Assembly: GCF_000006445.2 (NCBI RefSeq)
Contig: NC_006048.2
Location: 1,860,001-1,924,000, forward strand
Source of the DNA: Debaryomyces hansenii CBS767
Lineage: Eukaryota > Ascomycota > Pichiomycetes > Serinales > Debaryomycetaceae
Length of the DNA: 64,000 bases
Direction: 5' to 3'
The number at the start of each line of letters is the position of its first letter. Positions within the stretch are counted from its first letter, which is position 1. The notes under the pieces are model-generated. The model ran no database searches. It was not told the DNA's origin and saw only the letters and a list, made by a program, of their open reading frames with translations. The position numbers were made by a program, and so were the translations under genes. Below are positions 27,872 to 37,932 of this stretch, piece by piece.

Positions 27872-29521
27872 TCAAATGTTGATTTCCAAATCAAGATCAA
27901 TCTCCTTAATCAAATTGTCCATTACTCCTAGGCACCTATAGCTCGAACGTGCGATTTTTGCCTCTTTTTCAGACTTTTCAGCCACTAACGTTTCGTAGTT
28001 CATCTTGGCATCATCAATTGCCTTTTCATTTTCTTGGTTGATTAAGTCTTGGTAAAACACTTTAGTTCTCGTCTTCAATCTTGAAAACGGATCACCCCCA
28101 TCAAACTCTGCTAACTTTCTTTGTTGGGACGACTTCGACTCAACCCTATCGATGTTTAACAAATTCAATTTTCTGTTTCTTTCATTAACCTTAGACATCG
28201 AGTTAAACGAGTCGGAACCATTTTGCGACTGAGTTTGGGAAATTAAAACTTGGTCCAATTTATGTAATTTGTCACTCAACTCTTTAACTTTACTTAGGTT
28301 GTTTTCTTGTTTGGCGATCTTCAATTGATCCATCACCCTAGTTTTCTGGAAAACCGCATCGTAACCTTGAATATTGGACTGCAACTTTTGCTTTTTAGCA
28401 ATCATTTCATTAACATCCTTATCTGACACTCCTCTATTCAATAAGTATTGCAAACTTTCGTATTTTTCATTCACATCATCTAGGTAAGATATGTCTTCTC
28501 CAGTCTTATTCAATTCATGTAAATATCTGTCGAATTCTTCCGGTAATATTGGGGAGTCAGAAAAAATGCTCATTGGGAAGTCTTTCCTTTGTTCTTTATT
28601 TTGATTCACAGTTAAATATATGTCGCATTTAAAGTTTGGAGTGCTATACGCCTTTTCAGGGATGTTCTTAACATCACTTATTTGAACCATTCTATACATT
28701 GGTTGTTTTGTTCTCTTGTCCACCCCAATATTAATTCTGGCAAAACAATCAATTACAGTATCAGCAAAGTCACTGTAGAAACAGTGTTTAAGCAAAATAG
28801 ATCGTCCGACTCTAGTCCTATTTACATCTTCCAACTTGGCACGCTCATTACTTCTCTTCTTAAATTTAGAGCTAGTTCCAGAGCCCCAAACAACCTCATC
28901 TTCGCCATATCCGTATTCGTCTTCATCATCCTCAATAAAGCCTCGTTCATCGCCATCTTCGTTATTTTCTTCTCCTTCGTCTGAATAATCATCATAATCT
29001 CCTCTATTTTCTTTGCGTGATTTTTGTTCTCTTTGCTTCCTCAATTCACTTAATTTATCGAGTTTTGAACTTTTTCCCGGAACTTTAGTTCTATTACTAG
29101 ATCTTGTAGCCTTTGCACCACTAGCACCTTGCAGCTGTTGTTTCATTCTTTGCTGCAAATACTTCTTTTCATTATAACTTTCCATTTCCTGGGTTCTATC
29201 GAATAATGTTTGTTCTCTCTTAATTTCGTCCATTGACAATAAGTTTTCACGATCTTCCTCATCCTTATATTTACCTTCAAGGGGATAAGGATTCACCAAA
29301 TTTTCATCTTCTTCATCTTCATCCTCTTCCTCAGCTTCTTCTTCATCATCTTCACCCTGATCATCAAATTCTAGATCGCTAGTGTCAACTCGTCTTTTCT
29401 TTGATGACCCAGAGCTGTCACTAGACTTACTTTGACGTTTCAGAGGAACGTCAGCTTCCATTTCGGATTCTGAATCCCCTGCACCCGCTAATGCCAATAA
29501 ATCGTCATCTAAATCTGACAT
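27872..29521 (-). CDS. RTF1: Rtf1, Paf1-complex subunit
   Basis: The 549-residue protein matches Rtf1 throughout (S. cerevisiae 558). An acidic, Ser-rich N-terminus ([10 protein letters not shown]...) is followed by basic and acidic low-complexity regions and a histone-modification-type segment around residues 80-150. The Plus3 domain spans about 229-360 ([39 protein letters not shown]), and a helical C-terminus follows ([19 protein letters not shown]). Plus3 binds phosphorylated Spt5. The protein couples RNA polymerase II elongation to Rad6/Bre1 ubiquitylation of H2B. It starts at the ATG at 29521, which fits the family N-terminus. Confidence 0.93.
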   Translation of the reverse strand: MSDLDDDLLALAGAGDSESEMEADVPLKRQSKSSDSSGSSKKRRVDTSDLEFDDQGEDDEEEAEEEDEDEEDENLVNPYPLEGKYKDEEDRENLLSMDEIKREQTLFDRTQEMESYNEKKYLQQRMKQQLQGASGAKATRSSNRTKVPGKSSKLDKLSELRKQREQKSRKENRGDYDDYSDEGEENNEDGDERGFIEDDEDEYGYGEDEVVWGSGTSSKFKKRSNERAKLEDVNRTRVGRSILLKHCFYSDFADTVIDCFARINIGVDKRTKQPMYRMVQISDVKNIPEKAYSTPNFKCDIYLTVNQNKEQRKDFPMSIFSDSPILPEEFDRYLHELNKTGEDISYLDDVNEKYESLQYLLNRGVSDKDVNEMIAKKQKLQSNIQGYDAVFQKTRVMDQLKIAKQENNLSKVKELSDKLHKLDQVLISQTQSQNGSDSFNSMSKVNERNRKLNLLNIDRVESKSSQQRKLAEFDGGDPFSRLKTRTKVFYQDLINQENEKAIDDAKMNYETLVAEKSEKEAKIARSSYRCLGVMDNLIKEIDLDLEINI

Positions 29522-30320
29522 CGTTCTCTTAACTGATTGATGTATCTAGTTAGTATTAGAATTCTATAGTTCATAATAATTAGTTGAACGTAATTCGTGT
29601 TACGACATAATTCACAATAATGTCGTATATGTCGTATATGTAGATTTTTGCTTATGGCCAGATTGTTCCATGGGTTCATTGAATTAGTTAAACACGAATG
29701 AGCCCAATTCAATCGAGCCTCGGCTAATGTCTTCAGATTCATGGCATATTTTACACGTATTCTTTCTTTCAGGAACCTTGTTATTGCAAAGCACGATAAA
29801 AGAATGCGAAGCATATATGGATTTCATCTGACCTCTAGGTAATATCTTCAATTAACTACAAAACAGTCTAAGCAATGGTAACCAAGCTGTATTTGATAGC
29901 TAGGATGTCTATGTTTACTAATTTCAACTCAATTGATATATCTATGTTTATATAATGAGCAAATCTGTAAGAAATAATCCGCTGGCATTCGTAATTGATT
30001 GCAATGAATCTTGAGAAATATTGGAGGGGAACCCTTTTATATGTCGTCTTTAGACTAATTTAATCTGACAGCCCACTCCGAAAATAAGCAATTCAAGTAT
30101 TCCTGGCCTAGGACATTACTCTCTACAAATATGAGATACAAGTATACGGTATGTTAAAAATATTAATGATTGCAAAATTCCTTCATTCTCCAAAGTGCGA
30201 GTAAGTGGTGTAATTTTGGTACTATCTTATGACCAATGAAGGTCCTGAAACAATTAGACTACCCTTTTGAAATACGACAGGATCGTTAAACGCTAACTGT
30301 TCAACATCTTTCTAGATACC
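29522..30320. other. divergent intergenic region, about 800 bp
   Basis: This region lies between RTF1 (minus) and the zinc-finger gene (plus). A 101-codon minus-strand frame (29509-29814) overlaps the RTF1 start and resembles nothing I know; it is treated as chance. A small inverted repeat and a tandem repeat occur near 29601-29638. Confidence 0.5.
29601..29638. repeat. 8-bp inverted repeat fused to a 9-bp tandem repeat
   Basis: TACGACAT (29601-29608) pairs with ATGTCGTA (29620-29627). The right arm runs into two copies of TGTCGTATA (29621-29638). It lies about 100 bp upstream of the RTF1 ATG. Confidence 0.75.
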
Positions 30321-31328
30321 ATGCCAATTGAGGTGATGGACATTAATTCCTTACTCAACGATGCGGAACCTCAAACCGTAGTTCCTCATATCAAACCAAA
30401 ATGCAAGAGAGGATTGGAAAATCTACCAGAAAGCCCACATAAGAGAGCTAAAATAGAAGAATACCATGTGTCAGATGAAGAAAGCGATTCAGAGAGAAGT
30501 CCAATTTCTTCAAGAAGATCAACTGTAACATCGATTTCATCGTACAGTTCTAACGATAGTACACCATCTCCTGGTCTTTGCCATGATCAAGTACGCAACC
30601 CACAAACCGAATTCAATGAAGTGGATGACCCGCTTGTCGTAATCAATTCGGAGAATTCAGATATTAATAGTTGTAAAGATCTTATTAATGTTTTGTCACA
30701 GAATTACAAATATTCGACCCAAGTAATTAAAATTTCATTTGTTGATAGAGATTTGCCCAAGGTTCCCACACCGAGTGATTTGACAGAGAAGGGAGAAAAA
30801 GCGATACGACAAGATGTCATAGCTAAAATACATGAAAAATACGTTGAACCGTTGCTCGATATTACAGGATACAGATGGGTCAGGAAAGAAGTACCGTCCA
30901 AGGGTAGAGGTCTAAAGGTATTTTCGATCAAGTATTCCTGTTCTCAGCAATCGAGGAAAAGTTGCAAGGATAACAAAGTTTCAGAAAAGAACAGATCAAG
31001 ACATCTAAGTCATCCACTTAAACAGTATGATTGTGAATCATTGTATTCAATCAAGTACATCTGGTCTACACAGAATGTAGAAGTTAATTACAAGCATTTG
31101 AAGCACCCTCCTTATAAGAGATTACCAGAGAAGCTAAAGCCATTTATCCGAGCGAGATTGGATATGAAAGCATTAGAATTGTATCATGAGATTTTGAAGG
31201 AGCCTAAATTCAGTGATGTCAAACATCTTATTTTCTTCGGCAAAGTACAAAGTTATTGGTCAAAGGAAAGGACCAAGAACAAAGAGAAGACGACAAAGGA
31301 AGCATTCAAGCAATTCTTTCAAAATTAA
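30321..31328 (+). CDS. WRKY-GCM1-like zinc-finger DNA-binding protein (Rbf1-type?)
   Basis: The 335-residue protein has a Ser-rich N-terminus with a basic nuclear-type stretch (PHKRAK). A C-terminal domain at about 180-275 begins GYRWVRKEVPSKGRGLKVF and has candidate zinc ligands C207, C215, C238, H259 and H262. The pattern Cys...Cys, beta strands with an aromatic, then H-x2-H followed by PPY matches WRKY-GCM1-type fingers, a superfamily shared by fungal regulators (Aft1/Rcs1; by memory also Candida Rbf1) and Mutator-like transposases. No transposase catalytic part follows; the last 60 residues are basic and helical. It is most likely a transcription factor. The Rbf1 link is tentative. Confidence 0.6.
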   Translation: MPIEVMDINSLLNDAEPQTVVPHIKPKCKRGLENLPESPHKRAKIEEYHVSDEESDSERSPISSRRSTVTSISSYSSNDSTPSPGLCHDQVRNPQTEFNEVDDPLVVINSENSDINSCKDLINVLSQNYKYSTQVIKISFVDRDLPKVPTPSDLTEKGEKAIRQDVIAKIHEKYVEPLLDITGYRWVRKEVPSKGRGLKVFSIKYSCSQQSRKSCKDNKVSEKNRSRHLSHPLKQYDCESLYSIKYIWSTQNVEVNYKHLKHPPYKRLPEKLKPFIRARLDMKALELYHEILKEPKFSDVKHLIFFGKVQSYWSKERTKNKEKTTKEAFKQFFQN

Positions 31329-31644
31329 TACAATATCTACATTAGTATGATATTCGACTAAAGGTAATAGTTTATTAATATTTAGAAATTAATATCTAAT
31401 GCAAGTAGCATATATATAAATACATGATTAATGACATGATAAATTCGTCTATGACAAACTACCATATAATTTTTTTTCTCATTTTGTTGATATCCTCCTG
31501 CTGGAAGATGTGATGTAAAAAAGATAAGCCCAATTCATTATAGTAAATCCTCAGCAAATACAATAAAAATATGTAGGTTCTCTCATAAAATTAAAAATAC
31601 AAGTGAAGTAACATTTCCGGCATAATCACTATATCTTAATTGAT
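31329..31644. other. convergent spacer, 316 bp
   Basis: AT-rich sequence between the zinc-finger gene and the RPL34 stop codon. No gene or repeat was seen. Confidence 0.5.
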
Positions 31645-32013
31645 TTATTTCTTACCGGTCTTCTTAGAGGTCTTTTGTTCCTTTTCTTGTTGATCCTTTA
31701 AGACTCTCTTAACAATCTTTTGTTCTTCAATCAAGAAAGCTCTGACAATTCTTTCCTTGACACAGTTGGCACATCTAGAACCACCGTAAGCTCTTTGAAC
31801 AGTCTTGTGGGTCTTGGAAACTTGAGCGTATTCTCTTGGTCTTAAAGTAGAGATACCTTGTAAAGCATCACCACAGTCACCACACTTTGGTCTGGAAGCA
31901 AGCTTCTTGACATGTTGAGCAACTAATTTTCCACCTGGGGTCTTGACGACCTTGATTTTGTTAGAACTAGTGTTGTATGGGTTTCTTCTTCTGTAGGTAA
32001 CACGTTGAGCCAT
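31645..32013 (-). CDS. RPL34: ribosomal protein eL34
   Basis: The 122-residue protein is eL34 of the large ribosomal subunit, full length (S. cerevisiae 121). Seen: [12 protein letters not shown], the zinc-site Cys pairs CGDCG and CANC, and a Lys-rich C-terminus. Codon use is extremely biased, as expected for a ribosomal protein. There is no intron in the coding frame, unlike the S. cerevisiae RPL34 pair. The promoter carries a 9-bp inverted repeat around TTTAGGG, a Tbf1-like element. RPS28 lies upstream on the same strand. Confidence 0.98.
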   Translation of the reverse strand: MAQRVTYRRRNPYNTSSNKIKVVKTPGGKLVAQHVKKLASRPKCGDCGDALQGISTLRPREYAQVSKTHKTVQRAYGGSRCANCVKERIVRAFLIEEQKIVKRVLKDQQEKEQKTSKKTGKK

Positions 32014-32440
32014 CTTGTATATATTAATATCTAGTGTAAAGTAAGTATATAAATTGTTACAATAATACTGAAAAATTTCACTATTAGCGCACCAAACCGG
32101 AGACGAAACTCAAAAACCGGTGATGTTACACAAAGTTCGCGGTTTAGGGCTGGAACCGCGAAAGGGCGTGATTATATCGTGACCATGTGACTGGCAATAT
32201 ATGCTACATTTCATTACTGTCGAAACTACACCCCAGGTACTAACAAGCTAGTGCTCTGGTAAAGATCAAACCTTATAATTTGTATGTATTAAAACATGGA
32301 GGATGAAGTGGTAAACGTAAGCAAGCAAAATATGACAAATAAAATTTTTGAACCCCAATATATATGTAAATAAATATCAACCGATTAGCTCATAGTAAAT
32401 GATTATAATTCAATATAAAGGTGTAGGATAATAAAGCTTC
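32014..32440. other. RPL34 promoter region
   Basis: About 430 bp between the RPL34 ATG and the RPS28 stop. It contains a striking palindrome around TTTAGGG (32136-32162) and two further CCGG-containing AACCGG(T/A) elements nearby. A plus-strand TACTAAC at 32238 is judged accidental. Confidence 0.55.
32136..32162. promoter_or_regulatory. perfect inverted repeat around a Tbf1-like TTTAGGG
   Basis: Arms TTCGCGGTT (32136-32144) and AACCGCGAA (32154-32162) are exact reverse complements and flank TAGGGCTGG; with the arm this gives TTTAGGG. It lies about 125-150 bp upstream of the RPL34 ATG. TTAGGG is the Tbf1 core, and Tbf1 is a ribosomal-protein gene regulator in CTG-clade yeasts. Confidence 0.6.
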
Positions 32441-32776
32441 TTAACGTAATCTTCTGGCTTCACGTTCGGATTCCATTAAGCATAAGATGTCGTTTTCTCT
32501 GACTGGACCCTTGACGTTTCTGACGATAGTTCTGGAGGCATCTTCTAAGAATTCAACTCTGACTTGGGTGACACCACCTCTGGAACCGGTTCTACCCAAG
32601 ACCTTGATAACTTTAGCTAAAGTAACTGGAGTTTTAGTGTCCTAAAAAACTTTGTTAGTAATGTGCCCAAAAGGTGTTGGTGTGTCCACCATCCATTCGA
32701 AAGGTATCCATGTCGCCATAGTGCTTGTAACGAGTGGATTCGTTGTGCTATACGCTGTGCTGTTTGTACATACCAT
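32441..32776 (-). CDS. RPS28: ribosomal protein eS28, intron directly after the start codon
   Basis: Exon 1 contributes only the ATG (32776-32774). Exon 2 (32641-32441) encodes [16 protein letters not shown] through REARRLR. Spliced, the protein is 67 residues and matches S. cerevisiae Rps28 at nearly every position over its whole length. It belongs to the small ribosomal subunit near the mRNA exit site. Without the intron the frame has no start codon. The 132-nt intron has GTATGT, TACTAAC and TAG. Codon use is highly biased. It is divergent from the CLD1-like gene across 750 bp. Confidence 0.96.
32642..32773 (-). other. RPS28: RPS28 intron
   Basis: Donor GTATGT begins at 32773 immediately after ATG. 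Branch point TACTAAC is at 32660-32654 and the acceptor TAG ends at 32642, with twelve nucleotides between branch motif and exon. The intron splits the gene between codons 1 and 2 (phase 0). Confidence 0.94.
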
Positions 32777-33526
32777 TTTGTATACTAATAAGATATATGT
32801 AGTTAATTACAATTTTACAAAACTCTTCTACGTTCACTTTTCACCAGAGATTTTTCAGAAAAAATTGAGCTCTGAGTGATTGAAGGTGCTTTGGAGGTTA
32901 TTTTGGTGGGCTCACGACGTTCCTTTTTGTGGTCTCATTTTCACAAGTCGTGGACTAAAAGTTACAGAGTCGTGTAACGGCTCAAATGGATACTCGAAAG
33001 GAGGGGAAGAATCAATTTCAACTGAAGTTTCACAAAGACACCGTAACATGCAGGTATTGCCATTATTGCAATTTGCAACCACGGTTTGCATGTTAAGGAG
33101 ATCTTACAAGTTGGGAGTCGTAAAAAAAACGAGCCATCATCGCCGCTAGGAAAAAAAGACTGCGGTGCGATTGGGGGCTTCTGTTATCTATGAGATTGCG
33201 GATGACAAAAAAAGGAGGCGGAAGGAAGTGATTTCGTGACGTGAAATGTTGATGCAATAAGCATCGTAGGCGTGCATAGGAAGGTCTACTTTTTGGGCAT
33301 AAGAAACCTTGAGTGACATTTCTCTTCCGGACAATTTAGGGTATATGTAGCGAATTTTTTAACTCGACCTAATCCGGATATTACCGACGGGCTACGGGCT
33401 TAACGGGTTTAGATTAGATGAGAAATTTGGGATTATTAAAACAAGCGATACGGCTATAAAAAAACAAGTGATTCATTCACCAGTAAAGGCTATAGTAGGT
33501 AGTAAATAGGTGGCGATATTACGGAA
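32777..33526. other. divergent promoter of RPS28 and the CLD1-like gene
   Basis: About 750 bp. A TTTAGGG element is at 33335-33341, nearer the CLD1-like gene than RPS28. Two plus-strand frames (32652-32879, 32880-33149) begin with TTG-type codons and overlap RPS28 intron or promoter sequence; they are not taken as genes. Confidence 0.5.
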
Positions 33527-34939
33527 ATGAGTTCTACGCAAGTTGAAACTAAGACGGAGGGAGTTCCGGAAAAACCGAACGCTTGGAATGATAGAAGGAA
33601 CAAAAAAAACGAATTCCAAGATGGAAGGGTCTTACCGGTTTATACGTGGAAAGAGTCAGCTAGGGATTGGTACAAGCAGGGATTACAGAAAAGTTATACT
33701 GACGAGCAAGTGGAATATAATTTGCTTCTGAGTTTGCCGTTTTATCCGGAAACAGATGGAAAAAGAAAGGCAGAGATTATCAATACAGACATCGGTGGCG
33801 GAAACTATATCCATGAATTTTATATTGAGAATACAGAAAAGCCGAGCACACCAGCAGTGGTAGATAAGGATCCGGTAACCGATGTTGTATTGATACACGG
33901 GTATGCTGCTTCGTTGGGGTTATTTATCGATAATTTTGACTTGTTATCGTCGGCACCCGGTATTAAGATACATGCCATTGATCTTTTAGGGTTTGGGTTC
34001 TCGTCTAGGCCCAAGTTTCCAAGCTTTCCATCAGAGACCAAAGGGGACATATTCAAGATCGAAGATTGGTTTATTGATGCGGTTGAGGAATGGAGAAAGA
34101 AACGTAACATCAATAGGTTTATTTTGATGGGCCATTCGTTTGGCGGATACTTAAGTTGTGCGTACGTGTTGAAGTATAACAAGAGCTTAGTTGATGCAGC
34201 AGGAAAACTGCAGCCTGGAATGGTTGATAAGTTGGTGTTGATTAGTCCTGTAGGGCTTGAGAGAAATAAGTTTTCCTTGTTGAAGGACGAAGCATCTGAA
34301 GGTATATCCGATGAACGTAGAAAGCTGGAAAATCAAGACGCTCCAAGTATAGCGTTAGAGGATGAAGTTAACGCTGACCAGGAATCAATCATTCATAATG
34401 AGGACCAAGAGTCTACCGAGGAAAAGGTATCGAGGAGTAGAAGGTTGCTTGATGCGTTATGGAGACGTAATTACTCGCCATTTTCTATCGTTCGTAATAT
34501 GGGACCTTTAAAATCTAAGATGATTTCTAGATGGACTACCCATAGATTTGCCCATATATATTTCACAAACCCTATGCAATTTCAAGCCATGCACGATTAC
34601 ATATATAGAGTATTCAACGGTAAGGGTTCGGGCGAATTTGCAATTACTAGGATTTTAGCAACTGGTGCGTTGCCAAAGTTGCCATTATTAGACAGATGTC
34701 CCGAAAAATTTGTCAAGATGAATACTCCAACCTTTTGGATATATGGTGATAAAGATTGGATGAATGACGAAGCCGGGTTGGAAATGACAAATGAGATCAA
34801 TAAGTTGTCAAGCATAGCTATGGGAAAGAACTTGGCCCAATTCAGTATATTACCAAATTCAGGACATCATCTTTATTTGGATAATCCAAAAGATTTCAAT
34901 AAAGAAATTTTCAAATTTATAGGCTTTAAAAGCTCATAG
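33527..34939 (+). CDS. alpha/beta hydrolase of the Cld1/Ict1/Ecm18 (ABHD5) family
   Basis: The 470-residue protein is an alpha/beta hydrolase. Seen: oxyanion segment VLIHGYAASLGLF (about 124-136); nucleophile elbow GHSFGGYL (about 203-210, catalytic Ser in G-x-S-x-G); HAIDLLGFGFSSRP; and the acyltransferase-type motif H-x4-D in SGHHLYLDNP (about 446-455). S. cerevisiae has three relatives: Cld1 (mitochondrial cardiolipin deacylase), Ict1 and Ecm18 (lysophosphatidic acid acyltransferase-type). The N-terminal 75 residues carry no obvious presequence, so location is open. It probably acts in phospholipid remodelling. I cannot choose among the three names. Confidence 0.82.
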   Translation: MSSTQVETKTEGVPEKPNAWNDRRNKKNEFQDGRVLPVYTWKESARDWYKQGLQKSYTDEQVEYNLLLSLPFYPETDGKRKAEIINTDIGGGNYIHEFYIENTEKPSTPAVVDKDPVTDVVLIHGYAASLGLFIDNFDLLSSAPGIKIHAIDLLGFGFSSRPKFPSFPSETKGDIFKIEDWFIDAVEEWRKKRNINRFILMGHSFGGYLSCAYVLKYNKSLVDAAGKLQPGMVDKLVLISPVGLERNKFSLLKDEASEGISDERRKLENQDAPSIALEDEVNADQESIIHNEDQESTEEKVSRSRRLLDALWRRNYSPFSIVRNMGPLKSKMISRWTTHRFAHIYFTNPMQFQAMHDYIYRVFNGKGSGEFAITRILATGALPKLPLLDRCPEKFVKMNTPTFWIYGDKDWMNDEAGLEMTNEINKLSSIAMGKNLAQFSILPNSGHHLYLDNPKDFNKEIFKFIGFKSS

Positions 34940-34989
34940 GATTAAAGCATATTTATACGTATATAATATAATATCATAGACATCATTTT

Positions 34990-37623
34990 TCATTGAAAAT
35001 CGTTAAATATTTCATCACTTTTTTTTTTGACGTAGTTGTTAAAATTTTTCAAATTTTCACAATGATTTGTAGCAATTTGTTTGAAGTTCTCTTCAAGCTC
35101 TTCGTGTAACTCTTTCTGCTTCTTGAATATATCATTCTCGAATTTCTTGATTCGACTTATAAGATTTGAAGACAATAAGTTCATTCCTTCGGAAATCAAA
35201 CTATATTGCTTGTTAATATCAAGTTCTTTAAGAGTGGACCCATAATCAAGAAAAGATGTTTTCATAGTAGTATCTTCTAGGAGAGAATTCTCATTACTGG
35301 AATTCGTCTGCATATTAGTAAGAGACTTTTCAAATCTCGATTCATCGTTGGAAGCGGTCGCTTCATCGTTTCGTTTATCATTATCTAAAGGCGTAGTTGA
35401 ATTACCGACTATAGGTGTGTTTATTTTTAACAATTTGCCTTGAGTCACTCTGTCGTTAACTGAATTATCTATGCTTGATTTAATACATTCGCCCTGTTTA
35501 GTAATGTTATCGAGAAATTTACGAATGGAATTTCCCTGGGTATAGATCACGCTGGACAAAGAATCTTCTACCTGAACTGAATTACCATTTTTCTTAGAAG
35601 AATTATCAAATATATCATTGTATAAGTTATTCGATATTCTTCTAGACTTTGTAGGTGTAGTAGGTATGATGGTTTCAACATTAGAGCTTTCAATATTATT
35701 TTTCTTTTTCGATTTGGATTTGGTTGCAAAAAGTTCAAGAATAGGGCCCTTCTGAGCATCAGAATTTATGGGAGTTTTTTCATTATTTATACCATCTTTC
35801 GCTGGAACTAATAAAGTAGGAGAAGCTAGAGAGTCTGGAATTATTGAATGAGCAAGATATTCTGGTTCTGTTGATTTCGTTGATCTTATGGAATTAGTCA
35901 CCATTTTGGGTTTTCTCAGAGGAGAGGAGGGAACGGACGACGAGAAATCCCAGATATCTCGTTTATGGCTTTGTTTCTTAGTCTTCTTCCCATACCTTTT
36001 AGACACTTTGTGAAAATCTTTGATTATTCTGGTTGGGGTGGGTAATGTGATTTGGTTTGCTGGCTCGGTGCTATACATCGAAGGTGCCCTTGAAATTCTC
36101 TGCTTGTTATTTTCTAAGAAATCTTTAAATTTGATACTATCATCTTCGGATTGCAAGGGTTCAATTGATAGTGGATCTTCACCAAAGAAATTTGGTGGTG
36201 GGATTGCAAGGGAATGATTCTCCGTTGTTTTATAATTCCTAAGTTTTTCTTTGATGGAAGAATTTAACTCCAAATTTGGTAGGATTGTTTTGCAATTCGA
36301 ATTCAGTTTTTTTGAATGGGGATTTGGGAATGTTGGCCTTTGGCAATTTGGAAAGCTGTTAGATCCTACCTTGGAAATATCAATATCACTTAGCTGACTT
36401 TCTGATGACACTGCTGCAAATACTTCTTTCGGCGAATCTTGATCATCTGATGCAGCGGATATTATCGCAGAAGCAATGGAAATTTTATTTAAATTATGGG
36501 TTATAATGGAGCTGAGTATTCTTAGGAATGAAGGCATTAATTGAATTCTCTTCAATTCAACATTAAAAGCTAAGCTTTGTAATTTTGAATTAGAGGATAT
36601 TAACGAATGTGAATTCCAGAATTCATTCCCCTTCGACAATTCTATTCTAATCTCCAGTTCGTTTACAATACTGAACCTCTTTAAGTTGCTCAAATTAATA
36701 TACATGGGTGCTATAATTTTTTCGCTTGAGCACCATAAGATCATTACTCTATCAATTACTTGAAGAAAAATCATTTCACCTTTCTCAAATGATTTATTTA
36801 AATCACCATTTTTGGAACTAGTAGACTTTAACTGATACAAATTTTTAAATGTTTTATTAAGGTCGCTCAAATAATAAAGTATTTTGAAGCTTCCAGTAGT
36901 AACAGACGAAGGTATGTCAAGCAAGAACTTTGGTCTCTGAGTTATACTTATGGTAAGAGAATTTCGTTCACTTTCCTTATTTATTGACAGTTTAGGAAGA
37001 TATCCAGCTAATTCTAATAAGTAGTTTGTAGTTGTAAAATCTTTATTGGAATGCAAAACAGTTTCTAGTTTCTTATAAAAACCCCTAGGGATCAAATGGC
37101 TTCCTATGTTACCACCTCTTGTACCATACATTCGCACTAAGAGCATTGCTGATAACCAGCTAGAATTGGAATTGCTTACCGAATCCTCTAATAAATTCGA
37201 TACAACAACATCATTAACATCTAGGGGCATGGAATCCTATAATATTAGTATTTTTCTGGCGCTTTTTAAATAAATCATACATACATGAACTATTGTCCAA
37301 TGCTTTATGGTTCTAGGAGCGAATGCCTTGGCAGTTTTATGAATAATTAACAATACCAAGACGTACATCAAATTTTGATCTGTCATCTTAGACTTCTTTC
37401 GACGAATTTCCATACAAACGTTTTCAAATAAACCGTCTACTGCACATTCTAGTGTTGATACCAGATGTGTTCCGAAACTTAGCTCTAAAGTCTGTAAACA
37501 TTCCGAGAAGTCGGTGAAGAACACTCCAGATACCACTCCATTTCTTTTCTGTAATATTCTACTTATTTTTTCTATAGATGAAACCAATCTCTCTATTTTA
37601 GTTGTATTGATTGTCATCACCAT
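34990..37623 (-). CDS. Red1/SYCP2-like meiotic axis protein candidate, two exons
   Basis: Exon 1 (37623-37285, 113 codons) and exon 2 (37236-34990) join in frame over a 48-nt intron to about 861 residues. Residues 1-200 are helical, ARM-like. Residues about 240-370 alternate strands and end in a helix (KGEMIFLQVIDRVMILWC, NELEIRIELSKG, FLRILSSII), like the PH/Spt16M-type domain of SYCP2 and Red1. A long Ser/Asn-rich disordered region with basic patches (RYGKKTKKQSHKR then DIWDFSSS) follows. The last 80 residues form a coiled coil (ISRIKKFENDIFKKQKELHEEL). Helical domain, PH-like domain, disordered linker and coiled-coil end are the layout of Red1 (827 residues in S. cerevisiae). The match is architectural, so no symbol is assigned. 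Confidence 0.6.
37237..37284 (-). other. candidate 48-nt intron in the Red1-like gene
   Basis: Donor GTATGT at 37284-37279, branch point TACTAAT at 37250-37244 and acceptor TAG at 37239-37237. The two flanking frames are in the same phase, and the TAG acceptor is the only in-frame stop between them. If retained, translation ends exactly at the acceptor after 128 residues. Confidence 0.65.
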
Positions 37624-37932
37624 TGGAATATCTATATGCTGCAAAAAACGAAAATATACCACAAGAATCACTATACTCGGCCAATTAAATACACCAGATG
37701 AGACTAAATCCTAGATATAGTAACACAATTATAGTAACTATACAAGAAGCAAAAATAGATAGTTATTACCGGGATTGTATATCAATTCAATGAAGTTACT
37801 GGTATTTACAACCAAAGGGTATCACCAACATAAAGGTCGCGCGTATACCGTCATCCGTTATCAAATTTTTTTTTTGAAGAACCGTTTCGAAGAATAATTC
37901 ATCATATAGAGACAAAATCAACTATTCCAAAC
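37624..37932. other. divergent promoter, 309 bp
   Basis: Between the Red1-like gene (minus) and GLN4 (plus). It contains an A/T-homopolymer run near 37868 and no gene. An additional upstream exon for the Red1-like gene cannot be excluded (a TTTTTTGCAG acceptor-like string lies just before its ATG), but no branch point was seen. Confidence 0.45.

Noticed and set aside
29549..29555. Minus-strand TACTAAC 28 bp upstream of the RTF1 ATG, with CAG after it
   Set aside because: No GTATGT-type donor was found within a reasonable distance upstream on that strand, so a leader intron is not supported.
29509..29814. 101-codon minus frame starting with ATG upstream of RTF1
   Set aside because: It overlaps the RTF1 start in another frame, has no recognisable domain and crosses the repeat at 29601-29638.
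32238..32244. Plus-strand TACTAAC followed by a TAG between RPL34 and RPS28
   Set aside because: Both neighbouring genes are on the minus strand and no plus-strand exon follows.
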